The position numbers and the translations under genes are program-made. A DNA stretch of 64,000 nt, taken from the NCBI RefSeq assembly GCF_014280435.1, contig NZ_CP060388.1:2422501-2486500 (forward strand). The letters run 5' to 3'. Source of the DNA: Sphingobium sp. KCTC 72723. Lineage in GTDB: Bacteria; Pseudomonadota; Alphaproteobacteria; Sphingomonadales; Sphingomonadaceae. Below the pieces are notes generated by a model. That model had not been told where the DNA came from. It was given only the letters and a program-made list of their open reading frames with translations, and ran no database searches. Shown in pieces: positions 1 through 9,168 of the stretch; within the stretch, counting starts at the first letter, position 1; every line of letters begins with the position of its first letter.

Positions 1-778
<778 letters not shown>

Positions 779-813
779 TTACCCAAAAGCTGCCCGATCC
801 TTGCCCCATGTCA

Positions 814-823
814 TGGATGATCC
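814..823. promoter_or_regulatory. Candidate PobR operator, copy 2 (partial)
   Basis: TGGATGATCC, the first ten bases of the palindrome at 749-759; the eleventh base is G instead of A. It lies 65 bp farther from pobA than copy 1, about six helical turns, compatible with paired AraC-family sites. It may instead be chance. Confidence 0.35.
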
Positions 824-859
824 GGCGGTTATGCCGGATAGAGCGCGGGGCGCTACAAC

Positions 860-1318
860 TCAGGCATCACTCTCGTCGCCGCGCTCGGCAATCACTCTCA
901 ATGCTTCGCGCAGACGCGCCTGATCGAATCCGTCGAGCAGTGCTTCGAACCGTGCCTCATGCGCGCTCATCAGCGCATCGACCTGCGCCCGCATCGCATC
1001 CCCCGCGTCGGTCAGCGACAGCGCCAGCGAACGGCCATCGACCGGCGACTTCGTCAGAAACCCCTTGGCGACCAGCCCGGCGATCAGCGGCACCATATTG
1101 GCCCGCTTTATCCCCAGCATCCGCCCGACATCGCTCTGTATGCAATCGGGATTGGCACCGACCAGGATCAGGATCGTCGCCTCCACTGGCCGCAGCGCAA
1201 CCTGCGCCAGTTCCGCGCCCAGATCGCCCATCATCGCGGACGACGCGCGCCGCAACAAATAGCCAAGGCGCGGGGAAATCGGATCGTTCAGGCCAGAGGC
1301 TGCTGCAATGTCTGTCAT
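860..1318 (-). CDS. ferC: MarR-family repressor of the ferulate operon
   Basis: A 152-residue winged-helix regulator. The recognition region (around CIQSDVGRMLGIKRANM, residues 58-74) and the wing (KSPVDGRSLAL) are typical of MarR. In Sphingobium SYK-6, FerC represses the fer operon and is released by hydroxycinnamoyl-CoA thioesters. The divergent placement beside ligV-ferB-ferA supports the same role. The ATG at 1318 is chosen because it leaves a 74-bp divergent promoter; an in-frame ATG at 1369 would reduce the gap to 23 bp and bury the operator in the gene. Ligand specificity is inferred from context. Confidence 0.85.
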   Translation of the reverse strand: MTDIAAASGLNDPISPRLGYLLRRASSAMMGDLGAELAQVALRPVEATILILVGANPDCIQSDVGRMLGIKRANMVPLIAGLVAKGFLTKSPVDGRSLALSLTDAGDAMRAQVDALMSAHEARFEALLDGFDQARLREALRVIAERGDESDA

Positions 1319-1336
1319 GCAACTGCGATATCGCTC

Positions 1337-1365
1337 TTGCGCATAACAATCAACATTGATATGTT
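1337..1365 (+). promoter_or_regulatory. Predicted ligV-ferBA promoter with MarR operator
   Basis: TTGCGC and TATGTT hexamers separated by 17 bp. Within the spacer and touching the -10 lies ATCAACATTGAT (1349-1360), an inverted repeat with 5-bp arms and a 2-bp spacer, a common MarR site form. Occupancy by FerC would block this promoter. Predicted from sequence only. Confidence 0.5.
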
Positions 1366-1392
1366 TCATAACAATAACAGTGGAGTCGGGAT

Positions 1393-2856
1393 ATGCCTGC
1401 AAATGAAGTGCTTCTGATCGTGGGCGGCGAGCAACGCCGCGCCGCCACCACATTCGAACGTATCGACCCGGTGACCGGCGACATCGCCACCATTGCCGCC
1501 GCAGCCAGTGTCGATGACGCCATTGCCGCCGTCGATGCGGCAAAGGCCGCTTTCCCCGCATGGTCGGCGCTTGGCCCGACCGCGCGCCGCAGCGCCCTTA
1601 TGAAAGCCGCCGATGCGCTCGACGCAAAAGCCGCCGATTTCGTCGACGCCATGATGGGCGAAATCGGCGCGACCGAAGGCTGGGCGCGCTTCAACCTGAT
1701 GCTGTCCAGCGCCATGGTGCGCGAAGCCGCAGCCCTCACCACCCAGATTGGCGGGGAAGTCATTCCCTCCGACAAGCCCGGCTGCATCGCCATGGCCGTG
1801 CGGGAAGCTGCTGGCGTCGTCCTGTCCATGGCCCCGTGGAACGCGCCGATCATCCTGGCCACCCGCGCCATCGCCGTGCCGCTCGCCTGCGGCAACACTG
1901 TCGTTCTCAAGGCGTCGGAGCAATGCCCGCGCACCCATGGCCTGATCGTTCAGGCATTTGTGGAGGCCGGGCTTGGCGGCGGCATCGTCAACCTCATCAC
2001 CAATGCGCCGCAGGATGCTGCCGATGTGGTCGGCGCGATGATCGACCATCCCGCCGTCCGCCGCGTCAATTTCACCGGCTCCACAGCCGTTGGCCGCATC
2101 ATCGCCACACGCTGCGCGCAAAACCTCAAGCCCGTCCTGCTTGAACTGGGTGGCAAGGCACCGCTGCTCATTCTTGAGGACGCCGATCTGGATGAAGCCG
2201 TAAAAGCCGCTGCGTTCGGCGCGTTCATGAACCAGGGTCAGATTTGCATGTCGACCGAACGGATCATCGTGGTGGATGCCGTCGCCGACGCCTTTGCCGC
2301 GAAATTCCAGGCCAAGGTCGCAACCATGGCCGTGGGTGATCCGCGCGAAGGCAAGACCCCGCTGGGCGCAGTGGTGGACACCAAGACCGTCGCCCATGTC
2401 CAGTCGCTGATTGCCGATGCGCTGGCCGCAGGCGCGACACAGCTCAACGGCGGCGACGTGTTAAACGAAGGCGGCGGCGTGCTGATGCCCGCCCATGTCA
2501 TCGACGGCGTCACCCCGGACATGAAGCTGTTTCGCGACGAAAGTTTCGGCCCTGTCGTCGGCATCGTCCGCGCCCGCGACGAAGCGCACGCCATCATCCT
2601 TGCCAACGACACTGAATATGGCCTCTCCGCCTCGGTCTTTACCCGCGACACGGCACGCGGCCTGAACGTCGCGCGTCAGATCCAGTCGGGCATCTGCCAC
2701 ATCAACGGCCCGACCGTGCATGACGAAGCGCAGATGCCCTTCGGCGGCACCAAGGCGTCGGGCTATGGCAAATTCGGTGGCAAGGCTGGCATCGACAGCT
2801 TCACCGAACTGCGCTGGATCACCATGGAAACGCAGCCGGGCCATTTCCCGATCTGA
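1393..2856 (+). CDS. ligV: Vanillin / 4-hydroxybenzaldehyde dehydrogenase
   Basis: NAD(P)-dependent aldehyde dehydrogenase, 487 residues, normal family length. The oxyanion-hole Asn150 (APWN), general base Glu251 (LELGGK) and nucleophile Cys285 (GQICMS) are all visible. It lies first in the operon with a feruloyl-CoA hydratase-lyase and feruloyl-CoA synthetase, so the expected substrates are vanillin and 4-hydroxybenzaldehyde released by FerB, oxidised to vanillate and 4-hydroxybenzoate. The latter feeds PobA next door. The symbol is taken from the SYK-6 vanillin dehydrogenase by context and overall similarity. Broad-range aldehyde activity cannot be excluded. Confidence 0.85.
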   Translation: MPANEVLLIVGGEQRRAATTFERIDPVTGDIATIAAAASVDDAIAAVDAAKAAFPAWSALGPTARRSALMKAADALDAKAADFVDAMMGEIGATEGWARFNLMLSSAMVREAAALTTQIGGEVIPSDKPGCIAMAVREAAGVVLSMAPWNAPIILATRAIAVPLACGNTVVLKASEQCPRTHGLIVQAFVEAGLGGGIVNLITNAPQDAADVVGAMIDHPAVRRVNFTGSTAVGRIIATRCAQNLKPVLLELGGKAPLLILEDADLDEAVKAAAFGAFMNQGQICMSTERIIVVDAVADAFAAKFQAKVATMAVGDPREGKTPLGAVVDTKTVAHVQSLIADALAAGATQLNGGDVLNEGGGVLMPAHVIDGVTPDMKLFRDESFGPVVGIVRARDEAHAIILANDTEYGLSASVFTRDTARGLNVARQIQSGICHINGPTVHDEAQMPFGGTKASGYGKFGGKAGIDSFTELRWITMETQPGHFPI

Positions 2857-2911
2857 ACCGCATCCGCACGATCCAGTTGCTTATTCTTCCATGCCCTTGA
2901 GGAGCATCATC

Positions 2912-3757
2912 ATGACCACCGAAATAGATCCCATCGAACTCGCGACCGTTGCCTACACTGTCGAAAACGGCATCGCCTGGGTCAGCTTCAATCGCCCGGA
3001 CAAGCGCAACTGCATGTCCCCCCGCCTCAATCGCCAGATGATGCGCGTGCTGGACGAACTGGAATTTCGCAGCGACGTCGGCGTCCTTGTCCTGTCGGGC
3101 GAAGGCACGGCATGGTCGGCAGGCATGGACCTGAAGGAATATTTCCGCGAAACCGAAGCCGACGGCCTGCGCGGCACGCGCGGCGCGCAGCGCGAAAGCT
3201 ATGGCTGGTGGCGGCGTTTGCGTTGGTATCAGAAACCGACCATCGCCATGGTCAATGGCTGGTGCTTTGGCGGCGGCTATGGCCCGCTGTTCGCTTGCGA
3301 CCTCGCCTTTGCCGCTGACGAAGCGCAGTTTGGCCTGTCGGAAATCAACTGGGGCATCCTGCCGGGCGGCGGCGCGGCCAAGGTCGCGGTCGAACTCACT
3401 GGCTTCCGCAACGCCATGTATCACGCGATGATGGGCGAAAATGTCGATGGCCAGACGGCGGCGCAATGGGGCTTCGTCAATGAATCGCTCCCCCTCGCCG
3501 ACCTCAAGGCGCGCGTCACCGACGTCGCCAACGTCCTGCTGAAAAAGAACCCCGTGGCGCTGAAAGCCACCAAGGACTCGATCCGTCGCGTCCGCGAAAT
3601 GACCTATGACAATGCCGAGGATTATCTGATCCGCGCGCAGGAAGCGGCCAACAGCTACGACAATGAAGGCCGCAAGGAAGGCATCAAGCAGTTCATCGAC
3701 GATAAGAGCTACAAGCCCGGTCTTGGCGCATACGACAAGTCCAAACATAGCGCCTGA
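2912..3757 (+). CDS. ferB: Feruloyl-CoA hydratase-lyase
   Basis: Crotonase-fold enzyme of 281 residues that hydrates feruloyl-CoA or p-coumaroyl-CoA and cleaves the product to acetyl-CoA and vanillin or 4-hydroxybenzaldehyde. Hallmarks of the hydroxycinnamoyl-CoA hydratase-lyase subgroup are the GGGYGPLFACD segment (120-130) and Glu144 in SEINWGILPGG, matching the catalytic Glu143 described for the Pseudomonas enzyme. The ATG at 2912 follows TTGAGGAGC; a longer upstream reading overlaps ligV out of frame and is rejected. The start lies 55 bp after ligV. A strong hairpin follows the stop codon. Confidence 0.93.
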   Translation: MTTEIDPIELATVAYTVENGIAWVSFNRPDKRNCMSPRLNRQMMRVLDELEFRSDVGVLVLSGEGTAWSAGMDLKEYFRETEADGLRGTRGAQRESYGWWRRLRWYQKPTIAMVNGWCFGGGYGPLFACDLAFAADEAQFGLSEINWGILPGGGAAKVAVELTGFRNAMYHAMMGENVDGQTAAQWGFVNESLPLADLKARVTDVANVLLKKNPVALKATKDSIRRVREMTYDNAEDYLIRAQEAANSYDNEGRKEGIKQFIDDKSYKPGLGAYDKSKHSA

Positions 3758-3778
3758 CCCTTTTCCTCCTCCCCCTGA

Positions 3779-3804
3779 CCGGGCCGCCACATAAGGCGGC
3801 CCGG
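3779..3804 (+). terminator. Hairpin between ferB and ferA
   Basis: Perfect 10-bp stem CCGGGCCGCC / GGCGGCCCGG with loop ACATAA, followed by CTTTCTTCC. It looks like a Rho-independent terminator but lies inside a same-strand gene series, 22 bp after ferB and 39 bp before ferA. It may attenuate ferA or stabilise the upstream mRNA. Confidence 0.7.
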
Positions 3805-3843
3805 CTTTCTTCCTGCCTTCACAGTCTTTGGAGAGACAGACCC

Positions 3844-6006
3844 ATGACGGTCGAGACCCTGAACCAGCCCGCCGCAACCGCCTCCGGCACCCACAGCCGC
3901 GCATCGCTCGACCGGCTGCTGCGGCCCCGCTCGGTCGTCATCGTCGGCGCGTCCGACAAGCCCGGCGCGCTGGGCGCATCGGTCCTGTCCAACCTCACCC
4001 GCAACGGTTTTGCCGGCGACATCCATCTCATCAATCCCAAGCGTGCGGAAATCGGCGGACGCCCCTGCCTGCCCTCGGTCGATGCGCTGCCTGACGGCGT
4101 GGACGCGGCCGTCCTTGCCATTCCCCGCGTCGCCGTGCTGGACACGATCAAGGCGCTGGCCGCACGCGGGGTCGGCGCGGCCGTCATCTTTTCCGCCGGT
4201 TTTGCCGAAGGGGGCGAGGAAGGCTTGGCGGAACAGCGTGAAATCGGGCGCGTCGCGGCCCAATCAGGCATGGTGATCGAAGGTCCAAATTGCCTTGGCA
4301 TGACCAATTTCATCGACTGCGTGCCGCTGACCTTTGTGGAAACCAACGCCACGCCGCTCGGCGATCGTCCCGGCATCGGTATCGTGTCGCAAAGCGGGGC
4401 AATGGCCTGCGTCCTTGGCACAACGCTCGCCGCGCGCGACCTGGGCCTCTCCTTCTCCGTCTCCACCGGCAACGAAGCGGCCAGCGGCGTCGAGGATTAT
4501 GTCGACTATCTGCTGGACGATCCCTCGACGCAGGTGATCGCCATGATCGTCGAACAATTCCGCAAGCCCGCCCGCTTCCTCGCCGCCGCCCGCCACGCGC
4601 GCGATCTGGGCAAGACGATCGTCCTGCTTCACCCCGGCAAATCCAGCGCCGCGCGCGAATCCGCCGCCACTCATACCGGCGCAATGGCGGGCGACTATCA
4701 ACTCATGCGGGTCAAAGTGGAGCGCGCCGGCGTGATCTTCGCCGAAACGCTGGAGGAACTGGGCGACATTGCGGAAATCGCCCTGCGCTGCCCCACCATC
4801 CCGGCAGGCGGCGTCGCCGTGCTGGGCGAATCCGGCGCGTTCAAGGCGCTGACGCTGGACCTGTGCGAAGGCCTCGCCCTCGACCTGCCCCAAGTGGACG
4901 ACAGCAATGCCCCCGCCCTGCGTGCCGCGCTGCCCGATTTCGTCGGCGTCTCCAACCCGCTGGACATCACCGCGCAGGGGCTGGTCGATCCCGACCTCTA
5001 TTATCGCACCCTCGCCGCCCTGTTCGGCGACGATCGCTTCGGCAGCGTGGTCGCGGGCATCATTCAGACTGATCCGGTAACCGTCGGCATCAAACTGCCC
5101 CCCATCCTGCGCGCGGTCGGCGACCTCAAACCGACCAAGCCGGTCATTTTCGCCGGATTGGACGACGGCGCGGATATTTCGCCTGATTATATCGCGCAAC
5201 TGCGCGCCTTCGGCATTCCCTATTTCCCATCGACCGAGCGCGCCTTCCGCGCCCTCAAGCGACTCAACGACCATGCCCGCCGCGACTTTGCGACCGGCGA
5301 CACCAGCCCGCTACCTGCCCCCGGCCTGCCGGAAACGGGCGGCGTCATCCCCGAATATCGCGCAAAGGCCATCCTCGCCCCGCTCGGCATCCCCTTCCCC
5401 ACCGGCGCTTTCTGCACCAGCGTCGACGAAGCGCTGACCGCCGCCGCCGCCATTGGCTATCCCGTCGCGCTCAAGGCCCAGTCGGCCGATCTCAGCCACA
5501 AAAGCGACGCAGGCGGCGTGGTCCTCAACCTGACCGATGCCGACGCCCTGCGCGCCGGATGGGACCGGCTCTACAATAATGTCGCTGCCTATAATGCGGG
5601 CCTGTCGCTCGACGGCGCCCTGCTCGAAGGAATGGGCGCGCGCGGCGTCGAACTCATCATCGGCGCGAAAAGCGATCCCGACTGGGGTCCGGTCATCCTC
5701 GCCGGTTTCGGCGGCGTAACGGCGGAAATCCATCAGGACGTTCGCCTGCTTAACCCCGACCTGACGCTCGAAGCAATCATCGCCGAACTCTACAAGCTCA
5801 AGGGCGCACCGCTGCTGCATGGCTTCCGCGGATCGCCCGCGCTGGACGTGGAAGCCGCCGCGCAGATGATCGCGACCCTCGGTCGCATCCTGATCGCCGA
5901 ACCGGCAATACGGGAGATCGACCTGAACCCCGTCATCCTTTATCCCAAGGGCCAGGGCGCAATCGCACTTGATGCCCTCATGCTGACGGCGGCGAAAGAC
6001 GACTGA
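3844..6006 (+). CDS. ferA: Feruloyl-CoA synthetase, NDP-forming acyl-CoA synthetase type
   Basis: Activates ferulate, p-coumarate and related acids to CoA thioesters using ATP. The 720-residue protein has the single-chain NDP-forming layout: an N-terminal CoA-binding domain (roughly 15-150), succinyl-CoA-synthetase-like middle domains (150-470, with GPNCLG and IGIVSQSGAMA) and a C-terminal ATP-grasp domain (about 490-715, including ALKAQSADLSHKSDAGGV). SYK-6 FerA belongs to this family rather than to the AMP-forming ligases, and the operon with ferB and ligV supports the same substrate. The ATG follows TTTGGAGAGACAGACCC. Confidence 0.9.
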   Translation: MTVETLNQPAATASGTHSRASLDRLLRPRSVVIVGASDKPGALGASVLSNLTRNGFAGDIHLINPKRAEIGGRPCLPSVDALPDGVDAAVLAIPRVAVLDTIKALAARGVGAAVIFSAGFAEGGEEGLAEQREIGRVAAQSGMVIEGPNCLGMTNFIDCVPLTFVETNATPLGDRPGIGIVSQSGAMACVLGTTLAARDLGLSFSVSTGNEAASGVEDYVDYLLDDPSTQVIAMIVEQFRKPARFLAAARHARDLGKTIVLLHPGKSSAARESAATHTGAMAGDYQLMRVKVERAGVIFAETLEELGDIAEIALRCPTIPAGGVAVLGESGAFKALTLDLCEGLALDLPQVDDSNAPALRAALPDFVGVSNPLDITAQGLVDPDLYYRTLAALFGDDRFGSVVAGIIQTDPVTVGIKLPPILRAVGDLKPTKPVIFAGLDDGADISPDYIAQLRAFGIPYFPSTERAFRALKRLNDHARRDFATGDTSPLPAPGLPETGGVIPEYRAKAILAPLGIPFPTGAFCTSVDEALTAAAAIGYPVALKAQSADLSHKSDAGGVVLNLTDADALRAGWDRLYNNVAAYNAGLSLDGALLEGMGARGVELIIGAKSDPDWGPVILAGFGGVTAEIHQDVRLLNPDLTLEAIIAELYKLKGAPLLHGFRGSPALDVEAAAQMIATLGRILIAEPAIREIDLNPVILYPKGQGAIALDALMLTAAKDD

Positions 6007-6030
6007 CGCAACACAGAAACAGGAGAGGGA

Positions 6031-6591
6031 ATGACTGACGCCCTGCATCGCCGCACCTTGCTCAAGGCCATGCCCGCTCTTGCCCTCACGGGCGCAGCGA
6101 CGCCTCTGGCCGCCACGCCACCGGCAGCGCTGGCTACGCCCGCGCTTACCCTCGCCATGCGCCTGCGCGTGCTGATCGGCGCGCCGCAGGAACTGGGCAT
6201 GGTGGATGGCGTGCGCAAGCGCATCATCCCCATCACCGGCGGCACGGTGGAAGGCCCGCGCCTGACCGGCCGGATATTGCCCGGCGGCGCGGACTGGCAA
6301 TCCATCCGGGCCGACGGCACTGCCGACATCCTCGCCCGCTATTCCATAGCGGCAAGCGACGGCACGATCCTCTCCATCACCAACCCCGGCTATCGCCATG
6401 GCCCCGCCCCGGTGCTGGCCCGCATTGCGAAGGGCGAAGCCGTCGATCCCGCCCTCTATTATTTCCGCACCACCCCCCGGTTCGACGTCGCCAGCGACGG
6501 TCCCCACGCTTGGCTGGGCCGCACCGTCTTTCTATGCACCGCCGCGCGCTATGGCGACCATGTCGCGCTCGACATTTTCGCCGTCGGCTGA
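6031..6591 (+). CDS. Exported DUF3237 protein
   Basis: A 186-residue protein with a signal sequence: Arg7-Arg8 followed by a hydrophobic alanine-rich stretch to about residue 38, resembling a Tat signal (RRTLLKA). The body (TGRILPGGADW, ARYSIAASDG, YYFRTTPRFDV) matches the DUF3237 family, found repeatedly beside aromatic-acid and beta-oxidation genes but without an established reaction. It starts 24 bp after ferA behind CAGGAGAGGGA, so is probably in the fer operon. A periplasmic role with hydroxycinnamates is possible but unproven. Confidence 0.75.
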   Translation: MTDALHRRTLLKAMPALALTGAATPLAATPPAALATPALTLAMRLRVLIGAPQELGMVDGVRKRIIPITGGTVEGPRLTGRILPGGADWQSIRADGTADILARYSIAASDGTILSITNPGYRHGPAPVLARIAKGEAVDPALYYFRTTPRFDVASDGPHAWLGRTVFLCTAARYGDHVALDIFAVG

Positions 6592-6629
6592 CACCAAAGA
6601 CAATAATCAGAACAAGGACAGGATCGCCG

Positions 6630-7925
6630 ATGACCGACATCAGACGTCAGCTGGATGAAGCGCCGATGGGACGGCTTCAGGTCGCGGCGATTATCCTGTG
6701 CATCCTGCTGAACGCGCTCGACGGGTTCGACGTGCTGGCCATCAGCTTCGCTTCCCCCGGCATCGCGTCAGAATGGGGGATTGATCGCGCCGCACTTGGC
6801 CTCGTCCTGTCGATGGAACTGATCGGCATGGCGGTCGGCTCGGTCCTGCTCGGCAATCTGGCCGACCGCATCGGTCGCCGCCCGACCATCCTGCTATGCC
6901 TTGTCGTCATGGCCGGCGGCATGGCCGCCGCGACGCAGGCCTTCAATGTCGTCTCGCTGTCCGCCATCCGCCTGGTCACGGGCCTTGGCATTGGCGGGAT
7001 GCTCGCCTGCACCAATGCGATGGTCGCCGAATTGTCCAGCGCCCGCGCACGCAGTCTGGCCGTCGCCATCATGGCGGCGGGCTATCCGGTCGGCGCGATA
7101 TTGGGCGGATCGGTCGCCTCGCAATTGCTGGTGTCGGGCGGCTGGCGCGACATCTTCCTGTTCGGCGGCATCGTCACGGCCCTGTTCCTGCCGTTAAGCT
7201 GGTTTCTGCTGCCCGAATCCATTGGCTTCCTGCTGCAAAAGCGGCCCGCCGACGCGCTGGCGCGGATCAACCGCCAGCTTGCGCGCATGGGCCACGCCCC
7301 TGCCGACGCCCTGCCCCCGGTCGATGCGGCCGCGCCAAAGCCCTCCTTCGCTGCCCTGTTCGGTCCTGGCCTTGCCCGCACGACAATTCTGCTGACGCTG
7401 GCCTATTTCTGCCACATCATGACCTTCTACTTCATCCTGAAATGGGTGCCGAAAATCGTCGTGGACATGGGCTTTGCCCCGTCGGCGGCGGGCGGCGTGC
7501 TGGTCTGGGCCAATGTAGGTGGCCTGCTCGGCGCGCTGTTGCTCAGCCTTTTGAGCTGGCGCATGTCGGTGCGCGCGCTCATCATCGTCGCCATGCTCTG
7601 CTCGTCGGTGATGGTGACCCTGTTCGGGCAGGGGCAAACCACGCTGGCGGGATTGAGCCTGATTGCCGCCGCCGCCGGTTTCTGCACCAATGCCGGGGTC
7701 GTGGGCCTCTATGCGCTGATCGCCCAATCCTTCCCGACCGCCGTGCGCGCCGGGGGGACAGGCATCGTCATCGGCATCGGGCGCGGCGGCGCGGCGCTTG
7801 GCCCGATCCTCGCGGGCTTCCTGTTCACCCTCGACTTTGGCCTGCCGACCGTCGCCATCGTCATGGCGTCGGGTTCGCTAATTGGTGCGGCGCTGTTGAT
7901 GCTGCTGCGCGCGCGCCCCGCCTGA
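6630..7925 (+). CDS. Aromatic-acid:H+ symporter, MFS AAHS family
   Basis: A 431-residue inner-membrane carrier with about 12 hydrophobic segments and the MFS loop motif NLADRIGRRPT after the second segment. An early acidic residue in NALDGFDVLAISFA is the AAHS hallmark shared with PcaK and BenK. It follows the DUF3237 gene by 38 bp and sits between the ferulate genes and pobR, so ferulate, p-coumarate, vanillate or 4-hydroxybenzoate are likely substrates. The ATG at 6630 is preferred because an AGGACAGG site precedes it; extension upstream only overlaps the previous gene. Confidence 0.85.
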   Translation: MTDIRRQLDEAPMGRLQVAAIILCILLNALDGFDVLAISFASPGIASEWGIDRAALGLVLSMELIGMAVGSVLLGNLADRIGRRPTILLCLVVMAGGMAAATQAFNVVSLSAIRLVTGLGIGGMLACTNAMVAELSSARARSLAVAIMAAGYPVGAILGGSVASQLLVSGGWRDIFLFGGIVTALFLPLSWFLLPESIGFLLQKRPADALARINRQLARMGHAPADALPPVDAAAPKPSFAALFGPGLARTTILLTLAYFCHIMTFYFILKWVPKIVVDMGFAPSAAGGVLVWANVGGLLGALLLSLLSWRMSVRALIIVAMLCSSVMVTLFGQGQTTLAGLSLIAAAAGFCTNAGVVGLYALIAQSFPTAVRAGGTGIVIGIGRGGAALGPILAGFLFTLDFGLPTVAIVMASGSLIGAALLMLLRARPA

Positions 7926-7958
7926 CCGCTTGCGGCCGGGGACGGGCAGTGGCATATA

Positions 7959-7972
7959 TGGATGATCCACCA
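7959..7972. promoter_or_regulatory. Candidate PobR operator, copy 3
   Basis: The same 14-base sequence as at 749-762, here ending on the first base of the pobR start codon and covering its ribosome-binding region. Binding would give autorepression. Exact identity in front of both the presumed target and the regulator gene is the main evidence. Confidence 0.55.
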
Positions 7973-8880
7973 TGTCCATCCCGCCCGTTCCTAGCTTCTA
8001 TCTCTATGGCGAACCACAGCGCAGCGTGGCCGAAGGCTTCGTCCATGTCGAAAGCCTGGACGACCGCTCTCGCCCCAGCGAATGGACGATCCGCCCGCAT
8101 GTCCACCGCGACCTCAACCATATCATCCTGATCGCACAGGGCGGCGGCGCGATGCAGGCGGAGGGGGCGCAAGTCGCCTTCGACGCGCCCTGCCTGCTGC
8201 TGATCCCGGCGGGCATCGTCCACGGCTTTACCTGGCATCGCGAATCGTCGGGCCATGTCGCGACCATCGCCGACAGCTATCTGCGCCACCTCATCGCCCG
8301 CGACGCAGATCTCGCTCCCCTGTTCGCTCACCCCCATGCCGTGATGTTGCCGCATGATGAAGGCGACATCGCGCACGCCGCCATCACCCGCATGAGTCAG
8401 GAACTGGGCTGGGCCGGGCCGGGCCAGCGCGCGGCGGTCGAATCCACCCTCCTCGCGCTGATGGTGCAGGCGCTTCGCCACGCCACTGTGTCGCAACAGG
8501 CGCAACCCGGCACGCAGCGTCAGGCCGCGCTGGTCGCCCGCCTGCGCGAACGGATCGACCAGCGCTTTCGCCAGCGCGAAGCCGTGACCGACCATGCCCG
8601 TGCGCTGGGCGTCAGCCTCACCGCGCTGCGCCACGCCTGCGCCCGCGTCGCCAACAGCTCCCCTGCGCAAATGCTGGACGACCGTGCCCTGCTGGAGGCG
8701 CGCCGCCTGCTGCTATATTCGCAACTGTCGGTCACGGACATCGCCTATGCCATCGGCTTTGACGATCCGGCCTATTTCTCGCGCTTCTTCGCTCGCCATA
8801 TCGGCCAGCCGCCCCGCGCCTATCGGGCAAGCCAGGGGAAGGTTGACGCGGGCGACGCCGCCTATATGGGTCGGGCATGA
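7972..8880 (+). CDS. pobR: AraC-family regulator of 4-hydroxybenzoate catabolism
   Basis: A 302-residue activator with an N-terminal cupin-like sensor (IRPHVHRDLNHIILI; PAGIVHGF) and a C-terminal AraC DNA-binding domain of two HTH motifs (about 190-285, ending IAYAIGFDDPAYFSRFFARH). The opening PSFYLYGEP is characteristic of AraC-type PobR/HpaA regulators that sense 4-hydroxybenzoate or hydroxyphenylacetate. A palindrome shared with the pobA upstream region overlaps its start, which supports the assignment although pobA is 7 kb away. The stop overlaps the next start by four bases (ATGA). Confidence 0.8.
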   Translation: MSIPPVPSFYLYGEPQRSVAEGFVHVESLDDRSRPSEWTIRPHVHRDLNHIILIAQGGGAMQAEGAQVAFDAPCLLLIPAGIVHGFTWHRESSGHVATIADSYLRHLIARDADLAPLFAHPHAVMLPHDEGDIAHAAITRMSQELGWAGPGQRAAVESTLLALMVQALRHATVSQQAQPGTQRQAALVARLRERIDQRFRQREAVTDHARALGVSLTALRHACARVANSSPAQMLDDRALLEARRLLLYSQLSVTDIAYAIGFDDPAYFSRFFARHIGQPPRAYRASQGKVDAGDAAYMGRA

Positions 8881-9104
8881 CAGCGGAAAAGCTCATCGAC
8901 CTGCTCGTGGCCCGGCTGCTGCGCGAACATGGCAAAAGCAAGCATCACTGGCGCAAGGTGATCGGCACCATTCGCCTCTACAGCATCGCCACTCATCCCC
9001 ATTGCAACTGGAACGCGGCCCCCACCGGAAATTTCGCGGACGTGGCGCTGATCGAAAATATCCTCGACGACCTGCGCATGGCGCATCCCCTGCTGACCCG
9101 CTGA
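8877..9104 (+). CDS. Conserved-looking small protein, 75 aa, unknown function
   Basis: Starts within the pobR stop (ATGA overlap), indicating translational coupling. The protein is basic at first (ARLLREHGKSKHHWRKVIG) and then acidic, with no membrane segment or signal. I do not recognise a family. A bidirectional hairpin follows directly. The four-base overlap, standard codon use and tidy terminator argue that it is a real gene; a role as a PobR partner is speculation. Confidence 0.6.
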   Translation: MTAEKLIDLLVARLLREHGKSKHHWRKVIGTIRLYSIATHPHCNWNAAPTGNFADVALIENILDDLRMAHPLLTR

Positions 9105-9110
9105 CGCAAA

Positions 9111-9145
9111 AGAGGGCGCAGCGGGTTTCCCCCGCCACGCCCTCT
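9111..9145. terminator. Bidirectional terminator between the pobR and lig operons
   Basis: AGAGGGCG pairs with CGCCCTCT, and an inner GCGGG/CCCGC stem closes the loop. It lies between two converging transcription units. On the minus strand a short T run follows the stem. Confidence 0.7.
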
Positions 9146-9168
9146 GTGCGACCCCGAAGGGATAGCAA

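Noticed and set aside
1366..2397. 343-codon minus-strand frame
   Set aside because: Lies opposite ligV and covers the ferC-ligV promoter; sequence is Gly/His/Asp-rich noise.
4264..5274. 336-codon minus-strand frame
   Set aside because: Antisense of ferA with no recognisable domain.
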